A stretch of DNA of 64,000 nucleotides from contig NZ_CP014608.1 of the NCBI RefSeq assembly GCF_001586165.1, forward strand, positions 1,302,001 through 1,366,000, in the 5' to 3' direction. The notes under the pieces are model-generated. The model was given only the letters and a program-made list of their open reading frames with translations, made no database searches and was not told where the DNA came from. Shown piece after piece: positions 17,145 through 25,382 of the stretch; position 1 is the stretch's first letter; each line of letters starts with the position of its first letter. The translations under genes and the position numbers were made by a program. Source of the stretch: Obesumbacterium proteus (GTDB lineage: Bacteria > Pseudomonadota > Gammaproteobacteria > Enterobacterales > Enterobacteriaceae).

Positions 17145-18056
17145 TTAGTTTTGCGCCGGTGGCCAAAAAGAGATGCCCTGCGCTATTTGCTGAGACAGGC
17201 AATGCCAGAATGTTTCTGCGCGCTGGTGAAGCTGCGCTTGATTGCGATACAGGCGGATTTGATAGGGAATGTGCCAGCGGCTGCGGTTGACGGCCACCAG
17301 CTTACCCTCTGCCAGTTCGTTTTCAATCTGACAATCCGGTAACCAAGCCAATCCCTTAGCGCGCAAAGCCATTTGCCGATGCAAATCACACAGCGAAGAT
17401 TCAAACACCGGCTGACAGGCAAAAGGCTGCTGCGGCATGAGCCGCTCCACCATTCTCGCGCTGTAAGAGTCTGGCGAATAACGTAAATAGGGTACCGGCT
17501 GCTGGTGGTTTTCGTCAGGGGTAAATAATGGCCGGCCTTGCTCATCGGCGGCGCTGACCAGCAGAAGATTCCCTTTCCCCAACAGCAAATTGGTGAAAGG
17601 GGGCTGAAGCAAGGCGTGGGTATCAAAGGCCAAAAGAAAATCGCTGGCGCCTTCAATTAACGATTCGACGGCAAAATCTACGCGCAGAATATCAACGGAA
17701 AATGGCGTTGCGGGATCGATGTGGTCAATTAAATCGAGCAAAAAAGGGGATGAAAGAGAATGCGGGGCGCTAAAACGAACGGGATTAATCATCTCGGACG
17801 GTAAGCCATTTATCTTCTGAATACCTTCTTTAAGCTGATTTACCATGCTGTGGGCAATTAAACGAAACTGATATCCAGCAGGCGTGAGCGTTACCGGCGA
17901 TGAACTTCTGTCGACTAATTTCTGACCGATACTTTCTTCCAATGCGCGTATATGGCGGCCAAAAGCGGGCTGAGTGATGTTGCGTAACTGCGCGGCTCGC
18001 GAGAAATTACGCAATTCAGCCAATGCTAAAAAGTCTTCTAACCAGCCGGTATCCAT
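17145..18056 (-). CDS. LysR-family regulator resembling HypT
   Basis: A 303-residue LysR protein: an N-terminal winged helix (WLEDFLALAELRNFSRAAQ, then ITQPAFGRHIRALEE) and a C-terminal effector domain. It resembles E. coli HypT (YjiE) in the conserved N-terminal helix and in FSAPHSLSS. In E. coli that gene sits by iadA and two transport genes (yjiG, yjiH), a layout similar to the amidohydrolase-transporter pair here. It lies 139 bases upstream of the deaminase gene on the same strand and probably regulates it. The inducer is unknown and the family resemblance does not prove hypochlorite sensing. Confidence 0.85.
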   Translation of the reverse strand: MDTGWLEDFLALAELRNFSRAAQLRNITQPAFGRHIRALEESIGQKLVDRSSSPVTLTPAGYQFRLIAHSMVNQLKEGIQKINGLPSEMINPVRFSAPHSLSSPFLLDLIDHIDPATPFSVDILRVDFAVESLIEGASDFLLAFDTHALLQPPFTNLLLGKGNLLLVSAADEQGRPLFTPDENHQQPVPYLRYSPDSYSARMVERLMPQQPFACQPVFESSLCDLHRQMALRAKGLAWLPDCQIENELAEGKLVAVNRSRWHIPYQIRLYRNQAQLHQRAETFWHCLSQQIAQGISFWPPAQN

Positions 18057-18545
18057 GGGTAAGTATCCTATTGTTCGCGTAGCAATTTATTTCGTTTTGG
18101 CAGTATACCGATAACGCGATTTTATCAGCAAAAATAGCCGATATAAAAATGAATAAAATAGCTTTATTTTTGCCTAACTATATTAGTCACTGAAATTATT
18201 ACTATTACTTCTGACAATAACCTCACTATTAAAGATGATTATCTCTGTTGTATTTGTCGCGGCAAGCTGGCATTTATGAATAACAAGGTCGTGATTACCC
18301 ACTCAGCTATTCACTAAAACATAAATCAATTGCATTCATATGCGAAATTTATGTGGATTCCCTCACTCTAAATTCAGAGTAGAGAGAAAAATCCGAGAAA
18401 AGCCCGAGAGAAGTAGAGTACGCCAATAACGATTTATCCAAACTTAATAGCGCTGTAACGAATGGCCTAACAGCAGGATAAAAACGTAACAACAGCAGCC
18501 AAAGTTTGGTTTTGATTCATTTTTGTGAGCACGGGAGATAATGAT
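18057..18545. other. divergent upstream region, LysR gene / 18546 gene
   Basis: About 490 AT-rich bases without a gene between divergent genes. The promoters of both must lie here. The only pattern noticed is a purine-rich run with repeated GAGA (about 18370-18420). I see no clear operator. Confidence 0.4.
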
Positions 18546-19163
18546 ATGAACAGTGAAGTTCAGGTCGTGAATAATTTATGGCGTTGGTTGAGTGGCCAGC
18601 GTGATCCTATCGGTTATCAGCCAGGAAGAGTATTGCATCTGGTTGAAAAAAACCTACAGCCATTTGAATGCAAACGCCTGTCCGATCGCGTGCTCCACGT
18701 TGTGTGTCCGCAAGGGTTGGAAGTGGAAGTTGAAGAGCGCGTTGTGACCAGCTTCAGAAGCTATAGCATAACCTGCCATTTCCATCTGCGTGGTGAGACG
18801 GGCTTGCAGCAACCGATCCATATTCAGGCCAAAAATACCGATATTCTTGGCCGCGGTGATACCCGCTTTAGTGCTAAAACCAGCAATGACGATAGCCGTC
18901 GTTTGATGGCGGTGCTGGATTGCTATCCTGAAATCACCGATGCGTTGGATTGCCTCAATTTCCGCCGCTTGAATCTGCGTTCTGAAGCAGGGCAGTGGCA
19001 GCTTGAAATTGAGCTGTTTGCCGCAACCGAATTGGTTGGCCCGCGTCCGGTATGTAGCGGCTATCAACGCTTACCTTACGCGCAGCGTCATCTGATGTTG
19101 GACGTGATGCAGATGTTCCAAAAACTGATGGATCGCGTGACGGTGCAAGGTGTGGCGGCTTAA
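18546..19163 (+). CDS. conserved protein, first of a tandem paralogue pair
   Basis: A 205-residue soluble protein without signal peptide, possibly of the DUF3156 group (recall, not checked). It aligns end to end with the next gene: shared blocks include DPIGYQPGR/EPVGYRPGQ, TSNDDSRRLMAVLDCYP/DKNDDSQRLLAVLNCYP and MQMF near the C-terminus. A GTG at 18525 is also open, but GGGAG at 18533-18537 suits the ATG at 18546, and this start makes both paralogues exactly 205 residues. I see no catalytic motif. Function unknown. Confidence 0.7.
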   Translation: MNSEVQVVNNLWRWLSGQRDPIGYQPGRVLHLVEKNLQPFECKRLSDRVLHVVCPQGLEVEVEERVVTSFRSYSITCHFHLRGETGLQQPIHIQAKNTDILGRGDTRFSAKTSNDDSRRLMAVLDCYPEITDALDCLNFRRLNLRSEAGQWQLEIELFAATELVGPRPVCSGYQRLPYAQRHLMLDVMQMFQKLMDRVTVQGVAA

Positions 19164-19416
19164 AGAATAAGCGTGAGTCTGTATGCATTGAACAAGACAG
19201 CCTCACGCTCACTAAAATGATAGGTTGCACATTAATAAATGTTGCATGGTTGTATGTAAATTGTAATATCTCTCCTGTGATACCTCTCCCCCAAACTCTC
19301 TAAACCTCATCCACATGAGTGCTTTTGTATCAGTCTGCGGATTGTGTATATTACGCCGCCTGTTGGCCGTGCTTGGCTAACGCAACAATATGAATCTTGT
19401 CGATGGAGAGTGAGTG

Positions 19417-20034
19417 GTGAACAGCGCAGTTCCGTTACTGAGTCGTGCGTGGCATTGGTTGATGACGTCGCGTGAACCTGTGGGTTATCGACCTGGGCAG
19501 ATGTTAAATCTGGTGGCGCGTGATTTTCGTCCTTATGCCTGTGAGCGCACCTCACCGTGTAGTTTGACGGTCGCTTTGCCGCAGGGGTTAACGATCGAAA
19601 TACGTGAAAAAGCGACGGCGCTATTTCGCTCATTTGTGGTGTGTAGCCATTTTCATCTTCAGGGAACGACCGGATTGCAGCAGCCCGTCAGGCTGAAGGC
19701 GCGTAATGGCAATATTTTAGGGCGCGGCGGCGTGCAGTTTCGCTGCAAAGATAAAAATGACGATAGCCAACGTTTGTTAGCGGTTTTGAATTGTTATCCG
19801 CATATTTTTGCTGCTCTGGAAAACTTGCATTTTCGCCATCTGACTCTGCGTGCAGAGCAAGGCCAGTGGTGGCTCGAAATTGAGCACTACGCGGCGTCAG
19901 AAGTGATTAGTCAGGTTCCGGTGGAGCGTCGTTATCAAAAACTGCATCACGATCAGCGCCAGCAGTTAGTGAACGTTATGCAGATGTTTGATGAATTAAT
20001 GACGCGAGTCGCCAGCGAAGGTGTTGCCGCCTAG
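19417..20034 (+). CDS. conserved protein, second of a tandem paralogue pair
   Basis: A 205-residue paralogue of the preceding gene, separated from it by 253 bases that include a fresh promoter-sized spacer. Starting at GTG 19417 (six bases after GGAGAG) gives an N-terminus (VNSAVPLL) that lines up with MNSEVQVV of its neighbour and the same total length. Conserved positions include the pairs of Cys-His near SFRSYSITCHFHL / LFRSFVVCSHFHL and the Gly-Arg-Gly turn (ILGRGD / ILGRGG). The two have diverged to roughly half identity by eye, so this is an old duplication. Function unknown. Confidence 0.7.
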   Translation: MNSAVPLLSRAWHWLMTSREPVGYRPGQMLNLVARDFRPYACERTSPCSLTVALPQGLTIEIREKATALFRSFVVCSHFHLQGTTGLQQPVRLKARNGNILGRGGVQFRCKDKNDDSQRLLAVLNCYPHIFAALENLHFRHLTLRAEQGQWWLEIEHYAASEVISQVPVERRYQKLHHDQRQQLVNVMQMFDELMTRVASEGVAA

Positions 20035-20061
20035 GCGGCAACAGCAAACAAAACAGCGAAG

Positions 20062-20883
20062 CTATTCGTAGGTATTGAGGCCCAGCTCGCGTGATATCGC
20101 CGCTGCGGTTTCTTTGAGTGGCTTTAACAAGTTCTGCTCACCAATCATGCCCAACTTGGCGGTTGAAAGGGAAATGGAGACGGAATAACTCACGCGGTGA
20201 TGAATATCAAATATCGGTACTGCAATACAGGATACGCCCAGCTCGTTTTCTTCTCGATCCATCGCCATTCCCTGCTGACGAATCTGCTCTAACTCTTGGT
20301 ACATCTGGTCTAGCTGAATAATAGTGTTGCGCGTAAGCGGCTGGATCTCATCTTGATGGCTCTTCCAATAAGGCTCAACGTAATCGTGATGGCCATAGGC
20401 CATGTAGATTTTCCCCATCGCTGAACAATACAGAGGCATATGTTGACCGATATAGGCGCGCGTTCGCAGCATGCCGGTTGTTGGCTCTAATTTATAAATC
20501 AAAATAGCGTGATCGTCTTCGCGGCTGGAGAAGTTAATGGTTTCTCCGGTGGCAATATTCAGCGCCTCTAAATGAGGAGCAGCCACATGGATAATGTTTA
20601 ACGAAGACAGCGCTTTTTGCCCAACGGCAATGAACTTGGTGGTTAAACGATAGCTACCTGCCGCCGGTGCCGGAGTGACGTAGCCGCAGGATTGTAGGCC
20701 CTGTAATAGGCGATGCACGGTGCTTTTGTTTAATTGCGCTAGCTCTGAAAGATGCGCTAACGGGCAGCCGTTGGGATAGTTGCTCAGGATCTCAATAAGC
20801 TGGAGGCCGCGAAAGAGACTTTGGCTTCCTGCTGGTTTTTCTTTGCTTGGCTCGATCTCGGTTTCTTTCTCTTTTGTTTTCAT
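20062..20883 (-). CDS. yiaJ: IclR-family repressor YiaJ (PlaR)
   Basis: A 273-residue IclR regulator matching E. coli YiaJ over almost its whole length: winged helix near residues 20-85 (LSELAQLNKSTVHRLLQG) and a C-terminal effector domain (GVSCIAVPIFDIHHRVSYSV). YiaJ represses the yiaK-S operon; here it is divergent from yiaK with 298 bases between, as expected. The charged N-terminus (MKTKEKETEIEPSKEK) varies in the family. The palindrome at 21113-21129 is the likely operator. Confidence 0.93.
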   Translation of the reverse strand: MKTKEKETEIEPSKEKPAGSQSLFRGLQLIEILSNYPNGCPLAHLSELAQLNKSTVHRLLQGLQSCGYVTPAPAAGSYRLTTKFIAVGQKALSSLNIIHVAAPHLEALNIATGETINFSSREDDHAILIYKLEPTTGMLRTRAYIGQHMPLYCSAMGKIYMAYGHHDYVEPYWKSHQDEIQPLTRNTIIQLDQMYQELEQIRQQGMAMDREENELGVSCIAVPIFDIHHRVSYSVSISLSTAKLGMIGEQNLLKPLKETAAAISRELGLNTYE

Positions 20884-21070
20884 TCGCCTTTAATCTTTCC
20901 AGTCAAATCACACTGCAGTAATGTTAACCCAATTTATCGCCATTTTTTGCTATTCCTTTGCATTATTTCCCTTCCAATCTTCTCCCTACCCGAAGTGTGT
21001 TTTACGTCACGTTCTTGAATGATAAAAAACAACTGATTGATTTTAATGATTTTTAAAAAACGTCAGTGCT

Positions 21071-21099
21071 TTGACTTGTTAAAATTTGAGCGGTATTAT
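21071..21099 (+). promoter_or_regulatory. sigma-70 promoter of the yia operon
   Basis: TTGACT (21071-21076) and TATTAT (21094-21099) are separated by exactly 17 bases, 83 bases before the yiaK start codon. The candidate operator begins 14 bases after the -10 box, at about the transcription start, so bound repressor would block initiation. Confidence 0.75.
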
Positions 21100-21112
21100 T
21101 TTTTGGAATCTG

Positions 21113-21129
21113 ATTTCACATGGTGAAAT
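21113..21129. promoter_or_regulatory. probable YiaJ operator
   Basis: ATTTCAC-ATG-GTGAAAT is a perfect inverted repeat with seven-base arms, placed directly downstream of the promoter and between the divergent yiaJ and yiaK genes. IclR proteins bind repeats of this size. The assignment to YiaJ is by position. Confidence 0.65.
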
Positions 21130-21181
21130 TTAAAGATTTAAAAACGAACAGATAGATTGTCTGAATCACGAGGAGAGCGGT

Positions 21182-22180
21182 ATGCGAGTGAGTTTTGCCC
21201 AGTTAAAACAGGAGTTTGAACGCGTGCTATTGGCACGTGGCGTTCAGGCTGAAACCGCCAGTGAGTGCGCGACCATGTTTGCCCAAACCACGGAGTCCGG
21301 CGTGTATTCTCACGGGGTGAACCGTTTTCCTCGTTTTATTCAGCAGATTGAAGCGGGAGATATCATTCCTGATGCACAGGCAAAACGCGTTTTAGCATTG
21401 GGGGCGATTGAGCAATGGGATGCGCAGCGTTCTATTGGCAATCTCACTGCGAAAAAAATGATGGATCGCGCGATGTCTTTGGCCTCAGACCACGGCATTG
21501 GTTTAATTGCGGTGCGTAACGCCAACCACTGGATGCGTGGCGGAAGCTACGGATGGCAGGCCGCTGAGAAGGGCTATATTGGTATTTGCTGGACAAATTC
21601 GATTGCCGTTATGCCACCGTGGGGAGCGAAAGAGTGCCGCATTGGTACGAATCCGTTGATCGTCGCGATTCCTGGAAATCCGATCACCATGGTCGATATG
21701 TCGATGTCGATGTTCTCTTACGGCATGTTGGAAGTGAACCGCTTAGCAGGACGTGAATTGCCCGTGGACGGCGGCTTCGATGATGAGGGTAATCTCACTC
21801 GTGAACCGGGCGTGATAGAGAAAAATCGCCGTATTTTGCCGATGGGATACTGGAAAGGTTCTGGCTTATCCATCGTGCTGGATATGATTGCGACGCTGTT
21901 GTCGGATGGTGCATCGGTTGCTGAAGTCACCGAGGACAACTCTGACGAATATGGGATTTCACAAATTTTTATCGCCATTGAGGTCGATCGCTTAATTGAA
22001 GGTGCGACCCGTGATGCCAAGCTACAACGCATTATGGATTACGTGAAAGGGGCGGAGCGCGCTAATCCTGAGGTGGCGATTCGCTTGCCGGGCCATGAGT
22101 TCACCCAGCTGCTGGCCGAAAACCGCCGCAATGGCATCACCATCGACGACAGCGTATGGGCAAAAATTCAGGCACTTTAA
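21182..22180 (+). CDS. yiaK: 2,3-diketo-L-gulonate reductase
   Basis: A 332-residue member of the malate/L-lactate dehydrogenase-2 (Ldh2) fold, the same length as E. coli YiaK (DlgD), which reduces 2,3-diketo-L-gulonate to 3-keto-L-gulonate with NADH. Family blocks include the His of VRNANHWMRGG and the stretch NPLIVAIPGNP. GAGGAG sits just before the ATG. It is the first gene of an eight-gene operon running to 29146. Confidence 0.93.
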   Translation: MRVSFAQLKQEFERVLLARGVQAETASECATMFAQTTESGVYSHGVNRFPRFIQQIEAGDIIPDAQAKRVLALGAIEQWDAQRSIGNLTAKKMMDRAMSLASDHGIGLIAVRNANHWMRGGSYGWQAAEKGYIGICWTNSIAVMPPWGAKECRIGTNPLIVAIPGNPITMVDMSMSMFSYGMLEVNRLAGRELPVDGGFDDEGNLTREPGVIEKNRRILPMGYWKGSGLSIVLDMIATLLSDGASVAEVTEDNSDEYGISQIFIAIEVDRLIEGATRDAKLQRIMDYVKGAERANPEVAIRLPGHEFTQLLAENRRNGITIDDSVWAKIQAL

Positions 22181-22192
22181 GGACGCAATATC

Positions 22193-22660
22193 ATGATATT
22201 CGGCCATATTAGCAATGAAAACCCGTGTGTATTGCCAACGGCGATCCAAAGAGCACTCAATTTTTTACGTACCACGGATTTTAGCCAGCAAAAGGTTGGG
22301 GAAGTCGAAATCGATGGGCGCAATATCTATGCGCAGATTATTGATATGACAACGCGCCCCAAAAAAGATAATCGCCCAGAAGTTCATCGCCGCTATATTG
22401 ATATTCAATTTTTAGCCAAGGGTGAAGAGGTTATCTGTGTCGCGGCGGAACGCGGAAATAATAAAATATCTGAATCATTACTTGCTGAGCGAGATATTAT
22501 TTTTTATCACGATGTGAATGATGAATCAGAATTAACAATGACCGAGGGAAGCTATGCTATTTTCTTCCCACAAGATGTTCATCGTCCCGGATGTATAAAA
22601 AATAAAGCGACACCAATTCGTAAAGTTGTCGTAAAAGTCGCACTGAGTGAGCTTATTTAA
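22193..22660 (+). CDS. yiaL: YiaL, YhcH/EbgC-family cupin
   Basis: A 155-residue cupin of the YhcH/YjgK/YiaL family, 13 bases after yiaK. Conserved stretches are RPEVHRRYIDIQFL and GSYAIFFPQDVHRPG, with His and Glu residues that bind a metal in relatives. The family is tied to sugar-acid or sialic acid metabolism, perhaps as an epimerase or anomerase; the precise reaction of YiaL is not settled. It matches E. coli YiaL in length and most of its sequence. Confidence 0.9.
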   Translation: MIFGHISNENPCVLPTAIQRALNFLRTTDFSQQKVGEVEIDGRNIYAQIIDMTTRPKKDNRPEVHRRYIDIQFLAKGEEVICVAAERGNNKISESLLAERDIIFYHDVNDESELTMTEGSYAIFFPQDVHRPGCIKNKATPIRKVVVKVALSELI

Positions 22661-22697
22661 AGTATTCATTATTTCCACCACCAAGGGATAATTTTCA

Positions 22698-23660
22698 ATG
22701 AATCATAATCACGGCTTTATCGTCGGGGCATACCCCTGCGCACCTTCATTTCATCAACTCGACCGCGATCAAGAGACGGCGTTTTGGCGTGGCCTTGCGG
22801 ACGTTGAGGGAGTTAGTGGGATTGAACAGCCTTGTTTGGAAAACCTTCACCCTTATGGCGATGACTATTTATTTCAACAGATCCCTGCGGACTGGCAGAT
22901 TGTTGTTACCGCCGTTATGGAAACGGTGCGCCGTCGTGCAGGGCACGGTGGCTTTGGTTTAGCTTCGGCAGATAAAGCGCAGCGCTTGGCCTGCGTTGAA
23001 TACTATCGCCATATTTTGAATAAAATTAACCGTACTAACGATCGCTTTGGCATGAAGAAAATCCTTGCCTTGGAGATTCAGTCTGCGCCATTGGCGGGCT
23101 CTGATGATGTTGCGCTGGCGGCAGAATGCTTTGCGGAGTCTATGCAGCAGATTACCCGCTGGGACTGGCCGTGCGAGCTGGTGATTGAACACTGCGACGC
23201 AATGAATAAACCCGACTCGCGCAAAGGCTTTTTGCCTTTAGAGCAGGAAATTGCGGTGATACAGGCGCTGGAAAAAGAGGTTGGGGTAGCCATTAACTGG
23301 GCGCGTTCAGCGATTGAAGGACGCAACACGGCATTACCCTTACAGCATCTGCAACAAAGCCAGCAGGCCGGGGTGCTTAAGGCATTGATGTTTTCTGGTA
23401 CCACGACGGGTGGCGCATACGGTGATTGGCAAGATTTACACGCGCCTTTTGCGCCGTTCGCTAGCGCACGGGTTAACTGTGCTGAAAGTTTAATGACCGT
23501 AGAACTGGCGTCTGAAATGTTTGCGTTAGCGCCATTGGAATCATTAAGTTTTGCTGGAATTAAACTATTAGAAATTGATCCGCAAGCCAGCGTCGCACAT
23601 CGTATTGATATATTGCGCGATGGAATTAATGCTTTAAATATCGCGACACGAAATAAGTAA
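22698..23660 (+). CDS. YiaX1-type DUF4862 protein
   Basis: A 320-residue protein that I place in DUF4862 from recall; it has the look of a TIM-barrel isomerase (motifs ALEIQSAP, ELVIEHCDAMN, VAINWARSAIEG). In Klebsiella the equivalent operon is yiaKLX1X2PQRS, with X1 in this position, and is needed for aerobic use of L-ascorbate. E. coli has the TRAP transporter genes yiaMNO here instead. AGGGA precedes the start. The reaction is unknown. Confidence 0.75.
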   Translation: MNHNHGFIVGAYPCAPSFHQLDRDQETAFWRGLADVEGVSGIEQPCLENLHPYGDDYLFQQIPADWQIVVTAVMETVRRRAGHGGFGLASADKAQRLACVEYYRHILNKINRTNDRFGMKKILALEIQSAPLAGSDDVALAAECFAESMQQITRWDWPCELVIEHCDAMNKPDSRKGFLPLEQEIAVIQALEKEVGVAINWARSAIEGRNTALPLQHLQQSQQAGVLKALMFSGTTTGGAYGDWQDLHAPFAPFASARVNCAESLMTVELASEMFALAPLESLSFAGIKLLEIDPQASVAHRIDILRDGINALNIATRNK

Positions 23661-23784
23661 TAAAACTTTATCTTTTTTTAATGGATTAAATGCATTAAGT
23701 CTTCACCAAATAAACCCATGTCAATGGGGAAATCTGTGCATTTCAATGTACGGGCCGTATCAATAATGATTAAGGCGTGAAGTT

Positions 23785-25122
23785 ATGAACTCTAACTCTG
23801 ATACTCTACATAAAAATAACATACCGAATGATATTCCACGCCAGCGATGGCTAAGAATAATTCCTCCGATCTTAATTACCTGCATTATTTCCTATATGGA
23901 TAGAGTCAATATCGCCTTCGCAATGCCTGGAGGCATGGATGCGGATCTCGGTATTACAGCTTCCATGGCGGGCTTAGCAGGCGGCATCTTCTTTATTGGT
24001 TATTTATTCCTGCAAGTTCCCGGTGGAAAAATTGCCGTGCATGGCAGCGGGAAAAAATTTATTGGCTGGTCACTGGTCGCGTGGGTCGTAATTTCCATTT
24101 TAACCGGCTTGGTGACAAATCATTACCAACTTCTGTTTCTGCGCTTTGCTCTCGGGGTGGCGGAAGGGGGAATGCTGCCCGTCGTGCTCACCATGATCAG
24201 TAACTGGTTCCCAGATGCGGAACGCGGACGCGCTAATGCGATTGTGATTATGTTTGTGCCGATTGCCGGCATTATCACGGCACCGCTTTCGGGTTGGATT
24301 ATTACCGCGCTTGACTGGCGTTGGCTGTTCATCATTGAAGGTTTGATGTCGGTAGCGGTGCTGATTCTGTGGGTTATGGCGGTGTGTGACCGACCACAAG
24401 AGGCGCGTTGGATCTCGGAAAAAGAGAAAAATTGGCTGATCGCCACCTTAGCCGAAGAGCAGCGCGCGATTGCTGGAAAAGAGGTGAAAAACGCCTCTCT
24501 GAGCGCGGTGCTGTCCGATAAAACCATGTGGCAGCTGATTGCGCTGAACTTCTTTTATCAAACCGGCATTTACGGCTACACCCTATGGCTGCCGACCATC
24601 CTGAAAGAGCTGACGCATACCTCGATGGGGCAGGTGGGCATGTTGGCCATTCTCCCTTATGTCGGTGCGATGGCCGGCATGTTCCTCTTCTCTTCACTCT
24701 CTGACCGCACCGGTAAACGCAAGCTGTTCGTGTTCTTACCGCTGCTGGGTTTCGCTGCGTGCATGTTCCTGTCTGTGACGTTGAAAAACCATGTGTGGTG
24801 GTCATACGCGATGCTAGTGGGCTGTGGCGTATTTCTACAGTCGGCCGCGGGCGTATTTTGGACCATTCCAGCCAAGCTATTTAGCGCAGAAATGGCGGGT
24901 GGGGCGCGTGGGGTAATTAACGCGCTCGGTAATCTTGGCGGATTTTGCGGGCCGTATGCGGTTGGGTTGCTGATTACTTATTACGACAAAGATGCCGGTG
25001 TTTATTGCCTTGCGCTGTCGCTGGCGATAGCGGCACTGCTGGCGCTGTTGCTGCCAGCGAAATGTGATGTGCCAACGCAGTCTGGTGCGCAACTGCCAGA
25101 AGGCAAACGCACGGCGGCGTAA
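23785..25122 (+). CDS. MFS transporter, YiaX2 type
   Basis: A 445-residue major facilitator with 12 membrane helices, of the anion:cation symporter group (MDRVNIAFAMPG in helix 1; ALGVAEGGMLPVVLTMISNW in helix 4-5). It occupies the place of YiaX2 in Klebsiella and so probably imports an ascorbate-derived or diketogulonate-like sugar acid for YiaK. It replaces the YiaMNO TRAP carrier of E. coli. The C-terminal end is followed by the 260-base repeat block before lyxK. Confidence 0.85.
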   Translation: MNSNSDTLHKNNIPNDIPRQRWLRIIPPILITCIISYMDRVNIAFAMPGGMDADLGITASMAGLAGGIFFIGYLFLQVPGGKIAVHGSGKKFIGWSLVAWVVISILTGLVTNHYQLLFLRFALGVAEGGMLPVVLTMISNWFPDAERGRANAIVIMFVPIAGIITAPLSGWIITALDWRWLFIIEGLMSVAVLILWVMAVCDRPQEARWISEKEKNWLIATLAEEQRAIAGKEVKNASLSAVLSDKTMWQLIALNFFYQTGIYGYTLWLPTILKELTHTSMGQVGMLAILPYVGAMAGMFLFSSLSDRTGKRKLFVFLPLLGFAACMFLSVTLKNHVWWSYAMLVGCGVFLQSAAGVFWTIPAKLFSAEMAGGARGVINALGNLGGFCGPYAVGLLITYYDKDAGVYCLALSLAIAALLALLLPAKCDVPTQSGAQLPEGKRTAA

Positions 25123-25126
25123 ATAG

Positions 25127-25356
25127 ACCCCACCCTAACCCTCTCCTTCGCAGGGGAGGGAACCGTTCAGGGGAGTTTGTGAAGGCTCTCGATCGGCACC
25201 TCCCCCTGATAAGGGGGAGGTTGGGAGGGGGATTGGTGATAACCCCACCCTAACCCTCCCCTTAGCAGGGGAGGGAACCGTTCAGCGTAGTTTGTGAAGA
25301 TCTCGAGCGGCACCTCCCCCTGACAAGGGGGAGGTTGGGAGGGGGACTGGTGGGGC
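25127..25356. repeat. two tandem C/G-rich palindromic repeats inside the yia operon
   Basis: Two units of about 115 bases (25127-25241 and 25242-25356), each running from ACCCCACCCTAACCCTC through CACCTCCCCCTGATAAGG to GGGAGGTTGGGAGGGGG. Each ends pair with the other, so each unit can fold into a long stem. They are some 90 percent identical by eye and belong to the same style as the block at 4336-4569. They interrupt the operon between yiaX2 and lyxK and could attenuate expression of the downstream genes. Confidence 0.85.
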
Positions 25357-25382
25357 AATCAATGCAAATAACAGGAATGACT

